From NCBI GenBank assembly GCA_019347675.1, contig JAHWKW010000019.1, positions 5,237 through 53,673 on the forward strand: 48,437 bases of DNA, written 5' to 3'. Shown here piece after piece: positions 1 to 6,927 of the stretch. This stretch comes from Actinomycetota bacterium. Its GTDB lineage: Bacteria > Actinomycetota > Nitriliruptoria > Nitriliruptorales > JAHWKO01. A program made the translations under genes and the position numbers. Under the pieces are notes generated by a model. The model was not told where the DNA came from and did no database searches. It worked only from the letters and a program-made list of their open reading frames with translations. The first letter of the stretch is position 1. The number at the start of each line of letters is the position of its first letter.

Positions 1-760
1 AGCGGCGGAACTCCGCGTCGCCGAAGGCACGCACGCTGTCTGCATGCACGTCGTCCACGGGGATGTCGTCGCGGGTGATGCCCCGCTGCGACAGCCACTC
101 GTCGAGTCGGGCGTCGGCGGTCTCGGCGTCGGTCGGGGCGACGATCATCACGAACTCGTCGGCCTGTGGTCTGGCGGTTCGTCTTCGACGTCGCCCGGCG
201 GCGTCACCGGCTCGACGAGCGTCTCTTCCTGGGCAGTGTCCGCCGCTTCGTCCTGGTCGGCTGGCTGGGCCGGCGCCGGAGGCGCGTGCTGCGACACGCT
301 CGCCGGTTCGGCCGGTGGTTCAGCGGGAGGCGGTGACTCGTCCTGCGGCGCCGCGGCGGCCCGCCACGCCTGTTCCAGGTCGCCCGACTCGATGGCCGCG
401 GCGAGGATCGCGTTGCGGTGCACGGTCGTGACCGGGACGCCCACCGCCTGCATACGCTTGCGGAGGCGCGCCACGTCGTCGAGCCGGCCAGCGGCGGCGT
501 ACCGCGGAGCGTTTGGGCGTGCGCCTGCGTGTTCCCCGGCGCGCCGACCTCCGCGATGCGGTCCAGCAGTTGTGCGGCACGGTCCAGGTCCCCGGCCTTG
601 ACGAAGACCGGCCGCTTCCACCCGGCCGGGGGCGGGAACGATCCCGGCATCGAGCATCTGCCCGATGATCTCGTCGACCGGCCGCGCTGCGGCCTGCTTG
701 AGGTAGCCAGCCAGCAGACCGTCGTAGTCGGCGGGGCGTGCAGTCAGGCCGTCGCGCTCA
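1..760 (-). pseudogene. Decayed partial duplicate of the PPR-repeat gene (3' part)
   Basis: This stretch copies the 3' part of the PPR gene at 2562-4730. Bases 3 to about 175 match 2611 onward without a difference that I can see. Bases 358-750 match roughly 3850-4247, covering repeats 5 to 8. About 0.9 kb (repeats 9-14 and part of the linker) is missing between about 338 and 358, where two similar GC-rich tracts encoding WRAAEDLA and AAAAEDQS were joined in frame. The frame is broken by a 1-base loss near 175, a 5-base loss near 608 and a 1-base loss near 500; the last two compensate each other, leaving about 36 garbled residues. Similarity ends near 750-760, so no proper 5' end or start exists. 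The last 47 bases of the gene would lie beyond the left edge. Expression as a functional protein looks unlikely. Confidence 0.85.
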
Positions 761-1095
761 ATGTCGGACCTCCGAGAGCTGGCCCCCGACGCGGCTCCAG
801 CCTGGGGGTGGGGTCGGCTGACAAGCTCGGTGAAGACAGAGTGGACAAGGCCGTCTTGTGACCTCCTCGTCAAGGCCGTCGTGTGACCTCCTCAGCGTGC
901 ACTGGCCGGACACGCCGAACCTCACGCGGTGGCCCCGACGTCGGAGCGGGACGTCAACAATCCCGAATTCCGATCACTCGGTTACACCAACCGGTCACTG
1001 CCGACGCGGCACGGACGCACCAAGGATGCCTAGAACAGGCGCTATGTTACATTCGCGCGTCTGGCGCTCCTTTCTGTAGAGCTTGGGGGCAAACC
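761..1095. other. Intergenic region upstream of the subtilase, with 25-bp tandem duplication
   Basis: This 335-base stretch between the PPR relic and the protease start has no convincing gene. Bases 846-870 and 871-895 are near-identical 25-base tandem copies (CAAGGCCGTCKTGTGACCTC core). A 15-base inverted repeat, CGGTT-ACACC-AACCG, lies at 979-993 and could be an operator. The 1030-1075 part is AT-richer than its surroundings (for example TATGTTACAT near 1043-1052), which suits a promoter for the protease, but I cannot identify clear -35 and -10 boxes. A purine-rich GGGGGC stretch precedes the ATG at 1096 and could serve as ribosome binding site. Confidence 0.5.
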
Positions 1096-2424
1096 ATGGG
1101 TGTCACTTGCCGGGCGGCCGTCGTCGGCCAGCTTGCCGCTGCGTTGATGCTGAGCATGACGAGCACCGCGCTCGCCGCATCACCGTCGGATGCCTCGCGA
1201 CGCGAGGACGTGATCGTGGTGTTCCACGACACCGTCCGCGACCCGCGCGGTGCCGCACGGGACATGGCGCGACGCCACGACGGCGAGGTCCGATTCGTCT
1301 ACGAGCACGCCTTGAAGGGCTTCGCCGGCAGGTTGCCGGCGGAGGCCATCCGAGGCATGCAGTCGGACCGACGCGTCGACTTCGTCGAGCTCGACCAGCG
1401 GATCGGCATCTTCAACCAGGCGATTCCGACCGGGGTACGGCGTATCTTCGCCGATGAAAACGCCAACATCGGCATCGATGGCTCCAACGCCGACGCCGTC
1501 AACGTCGACGTGGCGATCATCGACACCGGCATCGACGACGATCGGCCCGACGAGCTGAACGTGGTTGGCGGGGCGCGCTGCACCAGCCTCGTCGGGCTGT
1601 TCCCTTCCTGCTCGGGCGGCGGCTACGACGACGACAACGGTCACGGCACGCACGTGGCCGGGACGGTGGGCGCCATAGACGACAACGATGGCGTGGTGGG
1701 CGTGGCCCCAGGGGCGCGGCTGTGGGCCGTCAAGGTCCTCACCGCGAACGGCACCGGGTGGATGTCGCAGGTGGCGGCCGGAGTCGATTGGGTCACCGCC
1801 AGGGCCAAGACGATCGAAGTCGCCAACATGAGCCTCGGCTGCGAATGCTCCAGTAGCGCGTTGGACAGGGCCATCTCCGGCTCGGTCGCAAAGGGCGTCG
1901 TCTACGCGGTCGCCGCCGGCAACGACGACGCGGACGCCAACGATTTCTCGCCCGCCAACCACAAGGACGTCATCACCGTGTCGGCTCTCGCCGACTTTGA
2001 CGGCGAGCCCGGTCACGTCGGAGCATCGACCTGCCGGAAGGACCAGGACGACACACTCGCGGACTTCAGCAACTGGGGCACGACGGTCGAGGTCGCTGCC
2101 CCGGGCGTGTGCATCCTGTCGACGGTGCCCCGCGAGCTTGATACGAGCGGCGCTCCTGCCGACGGCTACGCCACCTACAGCGGCACGTCGATGGCCTCGC
2201 CGCATGTCGCCGGCGCTGCGGCGCTTCTGGCCAGCAGGAACAATCCCAACAGCGCGTCGGACGTTCAACTGATCCGCGACACCATCCTGAGCGCGGGCAA
2301 CTTCGACTGGATCGACGACTCAGGTGACGGCGTCATGGAGCCGCTACTCGACGTGGGCGTCTCAACCGTCTTCGACCCCATCCTCACCGGCGAGAACAGC
2401 CCATCCAGCGCCGACTCCAATTGA
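1096..2424 (+). CDS. Secreted subtilisin-like serine protease (peptidase S8, proteinase K/aqualysin type)
   Basis: A 442-residue secreted endopeptidase. Residues 1-28 look like a Sec signal peptide ending in TALAAS. Residues about 37-102 resemble an inhibitor I9 propeptide. The catalytic domain carries Asp143 (IIDTGID), His183 (NGHGTHVAGT), oxyanion Asn276 (AAGND) and Ser365 (GTSMASPHVAG), so all active-site residues are present. The frame is open upstream to 883, but ATG 1096 is preferred because it places the signal peptide at the N-terminus. The C-terminus is short and acidic, with no anchor or extra domain. It is on the plus strand, convergent with the PPR gene, and lies between that gene and its truncated duplicate. 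By eye its GC content is lower than its neighbours', which suggests later acquisition. The substrate is unknown. Confidence 0.93.
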   Translation: MGVTCRAAVVGQLAAALMLSMTSTALAASPSDASRREDVIVVFHDTVRDPRGAARDMARRHDGEVRFVYEHALKGFAGRLPAEAIRGMQSDRRVDFVELDQRIGIFNQAIPTGVRRIFADENANIGIDGSNADAVNVDVAIIDTGIDDDRPDELNVVGGARCTSLVGLFPSCSGGGYDDDNGHGTHVAGTVGAIDDNDGVVGVAPGARLWAVKVLTANGTGWMSQVAAGVDWVTARAKTIEVANMSLGCECSSSALDRAISGSVAKGVVYAVAAGNDDADANDFSPANHKDVITVSALADFDGEPGHVGASTCRKDQDDTLADFSNWGTTVEVAAPGVCILSTVPRELDTSGAPADGYATYSGTSMASPHVAGAAALLASRNNPNSASDVQLIRDTILSAGNFDWIDDSGDGVMEPLLDVGVSTVFDPILTGENSPSSADSN

Positions 2425-2501
2425 GGCTGCACGCAAGTCCAGTGCGCCTTCCACCGTTCGCCATCACCGTCGACGCTCCACGCCTCCAACGGGGCTCCGG
2501 T

Positions 2502-2518
2502 CCGGCGCAGGGCGCCGG
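2502..2518. terminator. Candidate bidirectional hairpin between convergent genes
   Basis: Arms CCGGCGC (2502-2508) and GCGCCGG (2512-2518) enclose a 3-base loop. It lies 78 bases after the protease stop and 44 bases after the PPR stop, in the 137-base convergent spacer. There is no T-run on either side, so a classical intrinsic terminator is not proven; U-less hairpins are common in high-GC actinobacteria. Confidence 0.4.
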
Positions 2519-2561
2519 TCGTCCGGGCAGGTGTCGCGCCCCGGTCTTCGACAGTGACGCT

Positions 2562-4730
2562 CTACTTGGTCGGCGGGTGCTCGGTGACCCACCGGGCGCG
2601 GATGCGGTACCGGCGGAACTCCGCGTCGCCGAAGGCACGCACGCTGTCTGCATGCACGTCGTCCACGGGGATGTCGTCGCGGGTGATGCCCCGCTGCGAC
2701 AGCCACTCGTCGAGTCGGGCGTCGGCGGTCTCGGCGTCGGTCGGGGCGACGATCATCACGAACTCGTCGGCCTGTGGTCTGGCGGGTTCGTCTTCGACGT
2801 CGCCCGGCGGCGTCACCGGCTCGACGAGCGTCTCTTCCTGGGCAGTGTCCGCCGCTTCGTCCTGGTCGGCTGGCTGGGCCGGCGCCGGAGGCGCGTGCTG
2901 CGACACGCTCGCCGGCTCGGCCGGTGGCTCAGCGGGAGGCGGTGACTGGTCCTCCGCGGCGGCCGCCGGCTCGGCCCGTCCCGACTCGCCCGGGGGCGAC
3001 GGCTCGCCCCCCGGGGCGCCTCGGGCCGGTTCGGCGGGGCCGGGGCCCGGCTGGTCGGCGGAGACGCCCTGCGGTACGTGGTCGCCGCGACCGGTCGCGT
3101 CGAAACCAGTGACGGCGGTATCGGGCTCCTCGCCGAGCTGGCGCGGGGTCTCCCCCGTCGCCCAGCGCACCGCCGCGTGGTGGCGGTCGTCCGCGTCGAT
3201 GCCCGCGGTCGTCATCAGCTCCAGCAACGCCTTGGTCTGCGCGGCCTTGCCCTTCTTGGCGTACTCCCACATCAGCTCGCGGTAGCGCGGCTCGGTAATC
3301 GGCACGCCGGCGGCGACCAGGCGCTCGAGCAGCGCGCGTGCGTCGTCGAGTCGTTTGCGCCGTACCAGCGTCGAGATCACGTCACCAGCGTGGGTGGTCG
3401 GTGGAGCGATGCCTGCCGCCACGACCCGGTCCAGGAGCGCGACCGCGTCCTCGGGCCGCTTGCCCGACAGGCGCGACAGCAACGTCCCGATCGAACGCTG
3501 GTCCAGCGCGCCGGCGGCCAGGAGCCGCTCGGCGAGCCCCAGGGCCTCGGCGATCCGGCCAGCGCGGACGTATCCGCCCAGCAGGAGCCGTTCGTGGCGG
3601 CCCTCGACGGGGACGCCTGCGCGTCGCAGCCGGTCCAGCAGCGCTTCGGCTTCGTCGAGGCGACCGCCGCGGACGTACGCGGTGACAGCGGCGACCACGT
3701 GCCCGGGTTGGGGCTGCATCCCCAGGATCAGCATCCACTCGAGCGCCCCGGCTGCTCGATCGGGAGCCGACGCCGACATCGACAGGTTGAACAGCCGCTG
3801 AACGTTGGCGGTGGTCGGGACCTGCCCGGCCTCGGCGAGGTCCTCGGCGGCCCGCCACGCCTGTTCCAGGTCGCCTGACTCGAGGGCCGCGGCGAGGATC
3901 GCGTTGCGGTGCACGGTCGTGACCGGGACGCCCACCGCCTGCATACGCTTGCGGAGGCGCGCCACGTCGTCGAGCCGGCCAGCGGCGGCGTACCCGCGGA
4001 GCAGGTGGGCGTGCGCCTGCGCGTTCCCCGGCGCGCCGACCTCCGCGATGCGGTCCAGCAGTTGTGCTGCACGGTCCAGGTCCCCGGCCTTGACGAAGAC
4101 CGCGACGGCCGCTTCCACCCGGCCGGGGGCGGGAATGATCCCGGCATCGAGCATCTGCCCGATGATCTCGTCGACCGGCCGCGCTGCGGCCTGCTTGAGG
4201 TAGGCAGCCAGCAGACCGTCGTAGTCGGCGGGGCGTGCAGTCAGGCCGGCGCTCGAGACCTGCCCGAGGAGCTGGCGGGCGATGCGCAGCTTGCCCGCAG
4301 CCAGGTAGACGGCGAGGAGGTCGCGGGCGGTCTCCGGCTTCAAGCGGATGCCCTCGGCGCTCATCGCCTCGAGCAGGTTCGCCGCGTCGCCCAGCCGGCC
4401 GGCCCGCGCGAGGCTCCGGACAAGCTGGGCGTAGTCCTCGTCGCTCGGTGCGATGCCGTCGGCGCGCATCTCGCGGATGACCTGGTGCGCCCCGTCGATG
4501 TGTCTCGCCCGGGTGTAGGCCTCCAGCAGGACGCCGTAGTGGTCGCGTGTGGGTGTCAATCCCGCGGCACGCATGCGCTCCAGCACGGCGCGGCTCTTGT
4601 CCGGCTCGCCGCTGGCCGCGAACTGGCGGATGGCCCGGGCGTACGACTCCGGGCTGGGCTGGATCTGGCGGGGGTCGGTGGCGGGCGGGGGGACGGGCGG
4701 TTGCACGCCCGGGGAGCGGTCGGTGTTCAT
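2562..4730 (-). CDS. Bacterial pentatricopeptide-repeat (PPR) protein, 14 tandem 35-residue repeats
   Basis: A 722-residue protein. Residues 25-512 form 14 consecutive repeats, 13 of exactly 35 residues and one (repeat 12) of 33, with the PPR pattern Y..LL..Y...G.L..A..LL..M...GI.P. Examples are HYGVLLEAYTRARHIDGAHQ in repeat 2 and the equivalent segments in repeats 3, 6 and 13. Such repeats make paired helices forming a superhelix that binds single-stranded RNA in organelles. Residues about 513-650 are a Pro/Ala/Glu-rich, probably disordered linker, and about 650-722 form a small unrecognised C-terminal domain (DEFVMIVAPTDAETADARLD). There is no signal peptide or membrane segment, so it is probably cytosolic. 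The start ATG at 4730 overlaps the dapB stop by 4 bases (ATGA), implying coupled translation at the end of the rpsO-pnp-M16-dapB cluster. An RNA-related role is inferred, not shown. TPR or SEL1 repeats are less likely because their periods are 34 and 36-38 and their consensus differs. Confidence 0.88.
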   Translation of the reverse strand: MNTDRSPGVQPPVPPPATDPRQIQPSPESYARAIRQFAASGEPDKSRAVLERMRAAGLTPTRDHYGVLLEAYTRARHIDGAHQVIREMRADGIAPSDEDYAQLVRSLARAGRLGDAANLLEAMSAEGIRLKPETARDLLAVYLAAGKLRIARQLLGQVSSAGLTARPADYDGLLAAYLKQAAARPVDEIIGQMLDAGIIPAPGRVEAAVAVFVKAGDLDRAAQLLDRIAEVGAPGNAQAHAHLLRGYAAAGRLDDVARLRKRMQAVGVPVTTVHRNAILAAALESGDLEQAWRAAEDLAEAGQVPTTANVQRLFNLSMSASAPDRAAGALEWMLILGMQPQPGHVVAAVTAYVRGGRLDEAEALLDRLRRAGVPVEGRHERLLLGGYVRAGRIAEALGLAERLLAAGALDQRSIGTLLSRLSGKRPEDAVALLDRVVAAGIAPPTTHAGDVISTLVRRKRLDDARALLERLVAAGVPITEPRYRELMWEYAKKGKAAQTKALLELMTTAGIDADDRHHAAVRWATGETPRQLGEEPDTAVTGFDATGRGDHVPQGVSADQPGPGPAEPARGAPGGEPSPPGESGRAEPAAAAEDQSPPPAEPPAEPASVSQHAPPAPAQPADQDEAADTAQEETLVEPVTPPGDVEDEPARPQADEFVMIVAPTDAETADARLDEWLSQRGITRDDIPVDDVHADSVRAFGDAEFRRYRIRARWVTEHPPTK

Positions 4731-5467
4731 GGTTCTCCAAGGTCGAGGAGGTGCTCGAGCCCGACGGTCAGCCCCCGTCGGTTCGGCACCTCACGGATGG
4801 CGAGGAGGACACCGGGCATGAACGCGGTTCGGTCGACCGTGTCGTGCCGGATGGACAGCGTCTGGCCCTCGGCGCCGAACAGGACCTCCTGGTGGGCGAC
4901 CAGGCCGGGCAAGCGGATGGCGTGGATGCGGATGCCGTCCGCCTCGGCTCCACGCGCCCCCGGATGCTCGTCGTCACCCAGGACCGGCTTGGGTGCGTCG
5001 CGACGGGCCCGGGCCAGCAGCCCAGCGGTCCGCAGCGCGGTCCCGCTGGGAGCGTCGGACTTGCCGTCGTGGTGCAGCTCGATCACCTCCACGTGGGGCA
5101 GGTGCCGCGATGCGGTCTGCGCCAGGTGCATCAGCAGGACCGCGCCGAGCGCGAAGTTCGGCGCGACCATGGCGTTGGCCGACCCCGCGTCGGACCGTTG
5201 CCGCCAACGCGCGAGGTCGTCGTCGGTCCACCCGGTGGTCCCGACCACGGCATGCAGCCCATGTTCGAGGTACCAGGTCACGTTCTCGCCGACGGCAGCC
5301 GGCGTCGTGAAATCGACCACGACCTCCGCCCCGGCGTCGGCCAGGTCACGCCGGTCGTCGCCCTGATCGATCCGGGCGACGAGGTCGAGGCCGTCGGCGT
5401 CCGCGACAGCCTGACAGACGGTCCGCCCCATCCGGCCCCTCGCGCCGGCGACGCCGACCCTGACCAT
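4727..5467 (-). CDS. dapB: 4-hydroxy-tetrahydrodipicolinate reductase
   Basis: A 246-residue cytosolic enzyme that reduces 4-hydroxy-tetrahydrodipicolinate with NAD(P)H in the diaminopimelate/lysine pathway, feeding peptidoglycan precursor synthesis. The N-terminal Rossmann motif GARGRMG is at residues 8-14. The active-site signature ELHHDGKSDAPSGTA at 130-144 contains the catalytic His pair and Lys136. The length is typical for the family. ATG 5467 (MVRVGVAG) is chosen because it starts just before the Rossmann strand; upstream in-frame codons add only a non-conserved tail. It lies 70 bases after the M16 protease gene and overlaps the PPR gene start by 4 bases. Confidence 0.96.
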   Translation of the reverse strand: MVRVGVAGARGRMGRTVCQAVADADGLDLVARIDQGDDRRDLADAGAEVVVDFTTPAAVGENVTWYLEHGLHAVVGTTGWTDDDLARWRQRSDAGSANAMVAPNFALGAVLLMHLAQTASRHLPHVEVIELHHDGKSDAPSGTALRTAGLLARARRDAPKPVLGDDEHPGARGAEADGIRIHAIRLPGLVAHQEVLFGAEGQTLSIRHDTVDRTAFMPGVLLAIREVPNRRGLTVGLEHLLDLGEP

Positions 5468-5537
5468 GTGCGTCGACCTCCCGCCGCGACCGTGCCACAG
5501 GCTAGGCGCCACGGCAGGACGCAGCGACCTCGACGGA

Positions 5538-6821
5538 TCAGTCGGCCACGACCTCGCCGAAACGATCGCCGTCGTCGAACGGGCCGACCACCGCCAGACA
5601 GCGTGGTGGCGCGTACAGCTCCTCGATGACGGCGCGGACCTGATCGACGTCGACCGCGTCGATGCGCTGCAGCGTCTCCTCGACGCCGATCAGGTCCACG
5701 TCGGTACACACCATCTTCCCGAGCCGGGTCATCCGGGAGCCGGTGTCCTCCAACCCGAGCACCATCCCGCCCTTGACGTTGCCCTTGGCTCGGGCGACCT
5801 CCTCGGCGTCGAGCGTGTCGGGGAGGCGGTCGAGCTGTTCGCGCAGGACCTTCAGCAGCTCGTCGGTCTTGGCCGGGGTCGTCCCGGCGTAGGTCCCCCA
5901 GTAGCCGCCGTCGGCGTAGGACGCGTGGTAGCTGTACGTGGAGTACGCCAGGCCGCGCTGTTCACGCACCTCCTGGAACAGCCGGGACGACATCCCCCCA
6001 CCGAGGAGCGCGTTGGCGACCAGGAGCGCGAACCGCCGGTCGTCGTCGCGGGGCAGTCCCCGTCCGCCGAGCACCACGTGGGCCTGCTCGGTCGGGCGGT
6101 GGCGGACGTTGACGTCACCGGCGCCGTACCGCTGCGGCGGGTGACGCTCCGGTCGGTCGCCGCCCGGGCGGCCCAGGTCCCCGGCGAAACCGTCCACCAG
6201 GGCGACGACCGCGTCGTGGTCGACGCTGCCCGCGACCGCCACGGTCAGGTTCGATGGCCGGTAGTAGGACTCGTAGTAGCCGTACACCTGGTCGCGGTTC
6301 ATCGCCGCGATGGATTCGGCTGTGCCCAGCACCTCCCGCGCCAGCGGATGGCCGCGCAGGACCACGTCGGCGAAGTCGGAGTGCACCAGGTCCTCGGGGG
6401 TGTCGACGTGGATGTTGATCTCCTCGAGGACCACCTGGCGTTCCTGGTCGACGTCGGCCGCGGCGATGGTGGCCGAGCGGATCATGTCGGCGAGCACGTC
6501 GGCAGCCACCGGCAGGTCGCGGTCCAACACCCGCGCGTAGAAGCAGGTGTACTCCTTGGAGGTGAAGGCGTTGAGGTCACCACCGACGGCGTCGAGCGCC
6601 GCGGCGATGTCCTTGGCGCTCCTGCCGGCCGTCCCCTTGAACAGCAGATGTTCGAGGAAGTGGGACGCGCCGGTGTCATCGCCCGCCCGGCCGTCGCCGG
6701 GGCCGCGTTCGTCTCGTGAACCGACCCGGATCCAGAAACCGATCGCGGTCGAGCGCACGGCGGGCATCGGTTCGGTGACGACCTGTATGCCGTTGTCGAG
6801 TTGCGTGCGTACGACGTCCAC
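5538..6821 (-). CDS. M16 family zinc metalloprotease (mitochondrial processing peptidase-like)
   Basis: A 427-residue peptidase of the M16 (pitrilysin/MPP) family. The inverted zinc motif HFLEH occupies residues 54-58 and a downstream Glu pair (EEINIHVDTPED) supplies the third ligand region. The C-terminal M16 half (SRLFQEVREQRGLAYS) is present. The start is GTG 6821, placed 4 bases after a GGGAGG ribosome binding site; the longer open frame runs back through a 12-base tandem repeat and into pnp and is not believed. No signal peptide is seen, so it is probably cytosolic. The pnp-M16-dapB order is common in Gram-positive bacteria. The physiological substrate is unknown. Confidence 0.93.
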   Translation of the reverse strand: MDVVRTQLDNGIQVVTEPMPAVRSTAIGFWIRVGSRDERGPGDGRAGDDTGASHFLEHLLFKGTAGRSAKDIAAALDAVGGDLNAFTSKEYTCFYARVLDRDLPVAADVLADMIRSATIAAADVDQERQVVLEEINIHVDTPEDLVHSDFADVVLRGHPLAREVLGTAESIAAMNRDQVYGYYESYYRPSNLTVAVAGSVDHDAVVALVDGFAGDLGRPGGDRPERHPPQRYGAGDVNVRHRPTEQAHVVLGGRGLPRDDDRRFALLVANALLGGGMSSRLFQEVREQRGLAYSTYSYHASYADGGYWGTYAGTTPAKTDELLKVLREQLDRLPDTLDAEEVARAKGNVKGGMVLGLEDTGSRMTRLGKMVCTDVDLIGVEETLQRIDAVDVDQVRAVIEELYAPPRCLAVVGPFDDGDRFGEVVAD

Positions 6822-6832
6822 CTGTCCTCCCA

Positions 6833-6888
6833 GGTCGCGGGCCGGGTCGCGGGCCAGGTCGCGGGCCAGGTCGCGGGCAGTCGCGGGC
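6833..6888. repeat. 12-bp tandem repeat in the pnp-M16 spacer
   Basis: Four full copies of GGTCGCGGGCC(A/G), at 6833, 6845, 6857 and 6869, with a fifth truncated copy. They fill much of the 106-base spacer between pnp and the M16 gene, directly upstream of the latter's ribosome binding site. In the transcript the repeat reads GGCCCGCGACCT and could form alternative stems. Copy number is likely to vary between strains. Confidence 0.75.
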
Positions 6889-6927
6889 GCTGCAGCGGGC
6901 GCCTCCGGATGCTCGCGCCAGGCGGGT

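Noticed and set aside
148-873. A 241-codon open frame in the PPR relic
   Set aside because: It is a patchwork of the true PPR frame and two frame-shifted segments with a start outside the homologous region; it is a decay product and not a designed gene.
883-1095. N-terminal extension of the subtilase to 883
   Set aside because: The extra 71 residues would put the signal peptide in the middle of the protein and lack a ribosome binding site.
1-2611. Composite transposon or IS bounded by the two PPR segments
   Set aside because: No transposase, no terminal inverted repeats and no target duplication are visible; the repeated segments are coding sequence of a cellular gene.
2562-4730. TPR or SEL1 assignment for the repeat protein
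   Set aside because: The period is 35 in 13 of 14 units and the consensus has the PPR-type M...GI.P end; TPR has period 34 with W-LG-Y-A-F-A-P signature, which is not seen.
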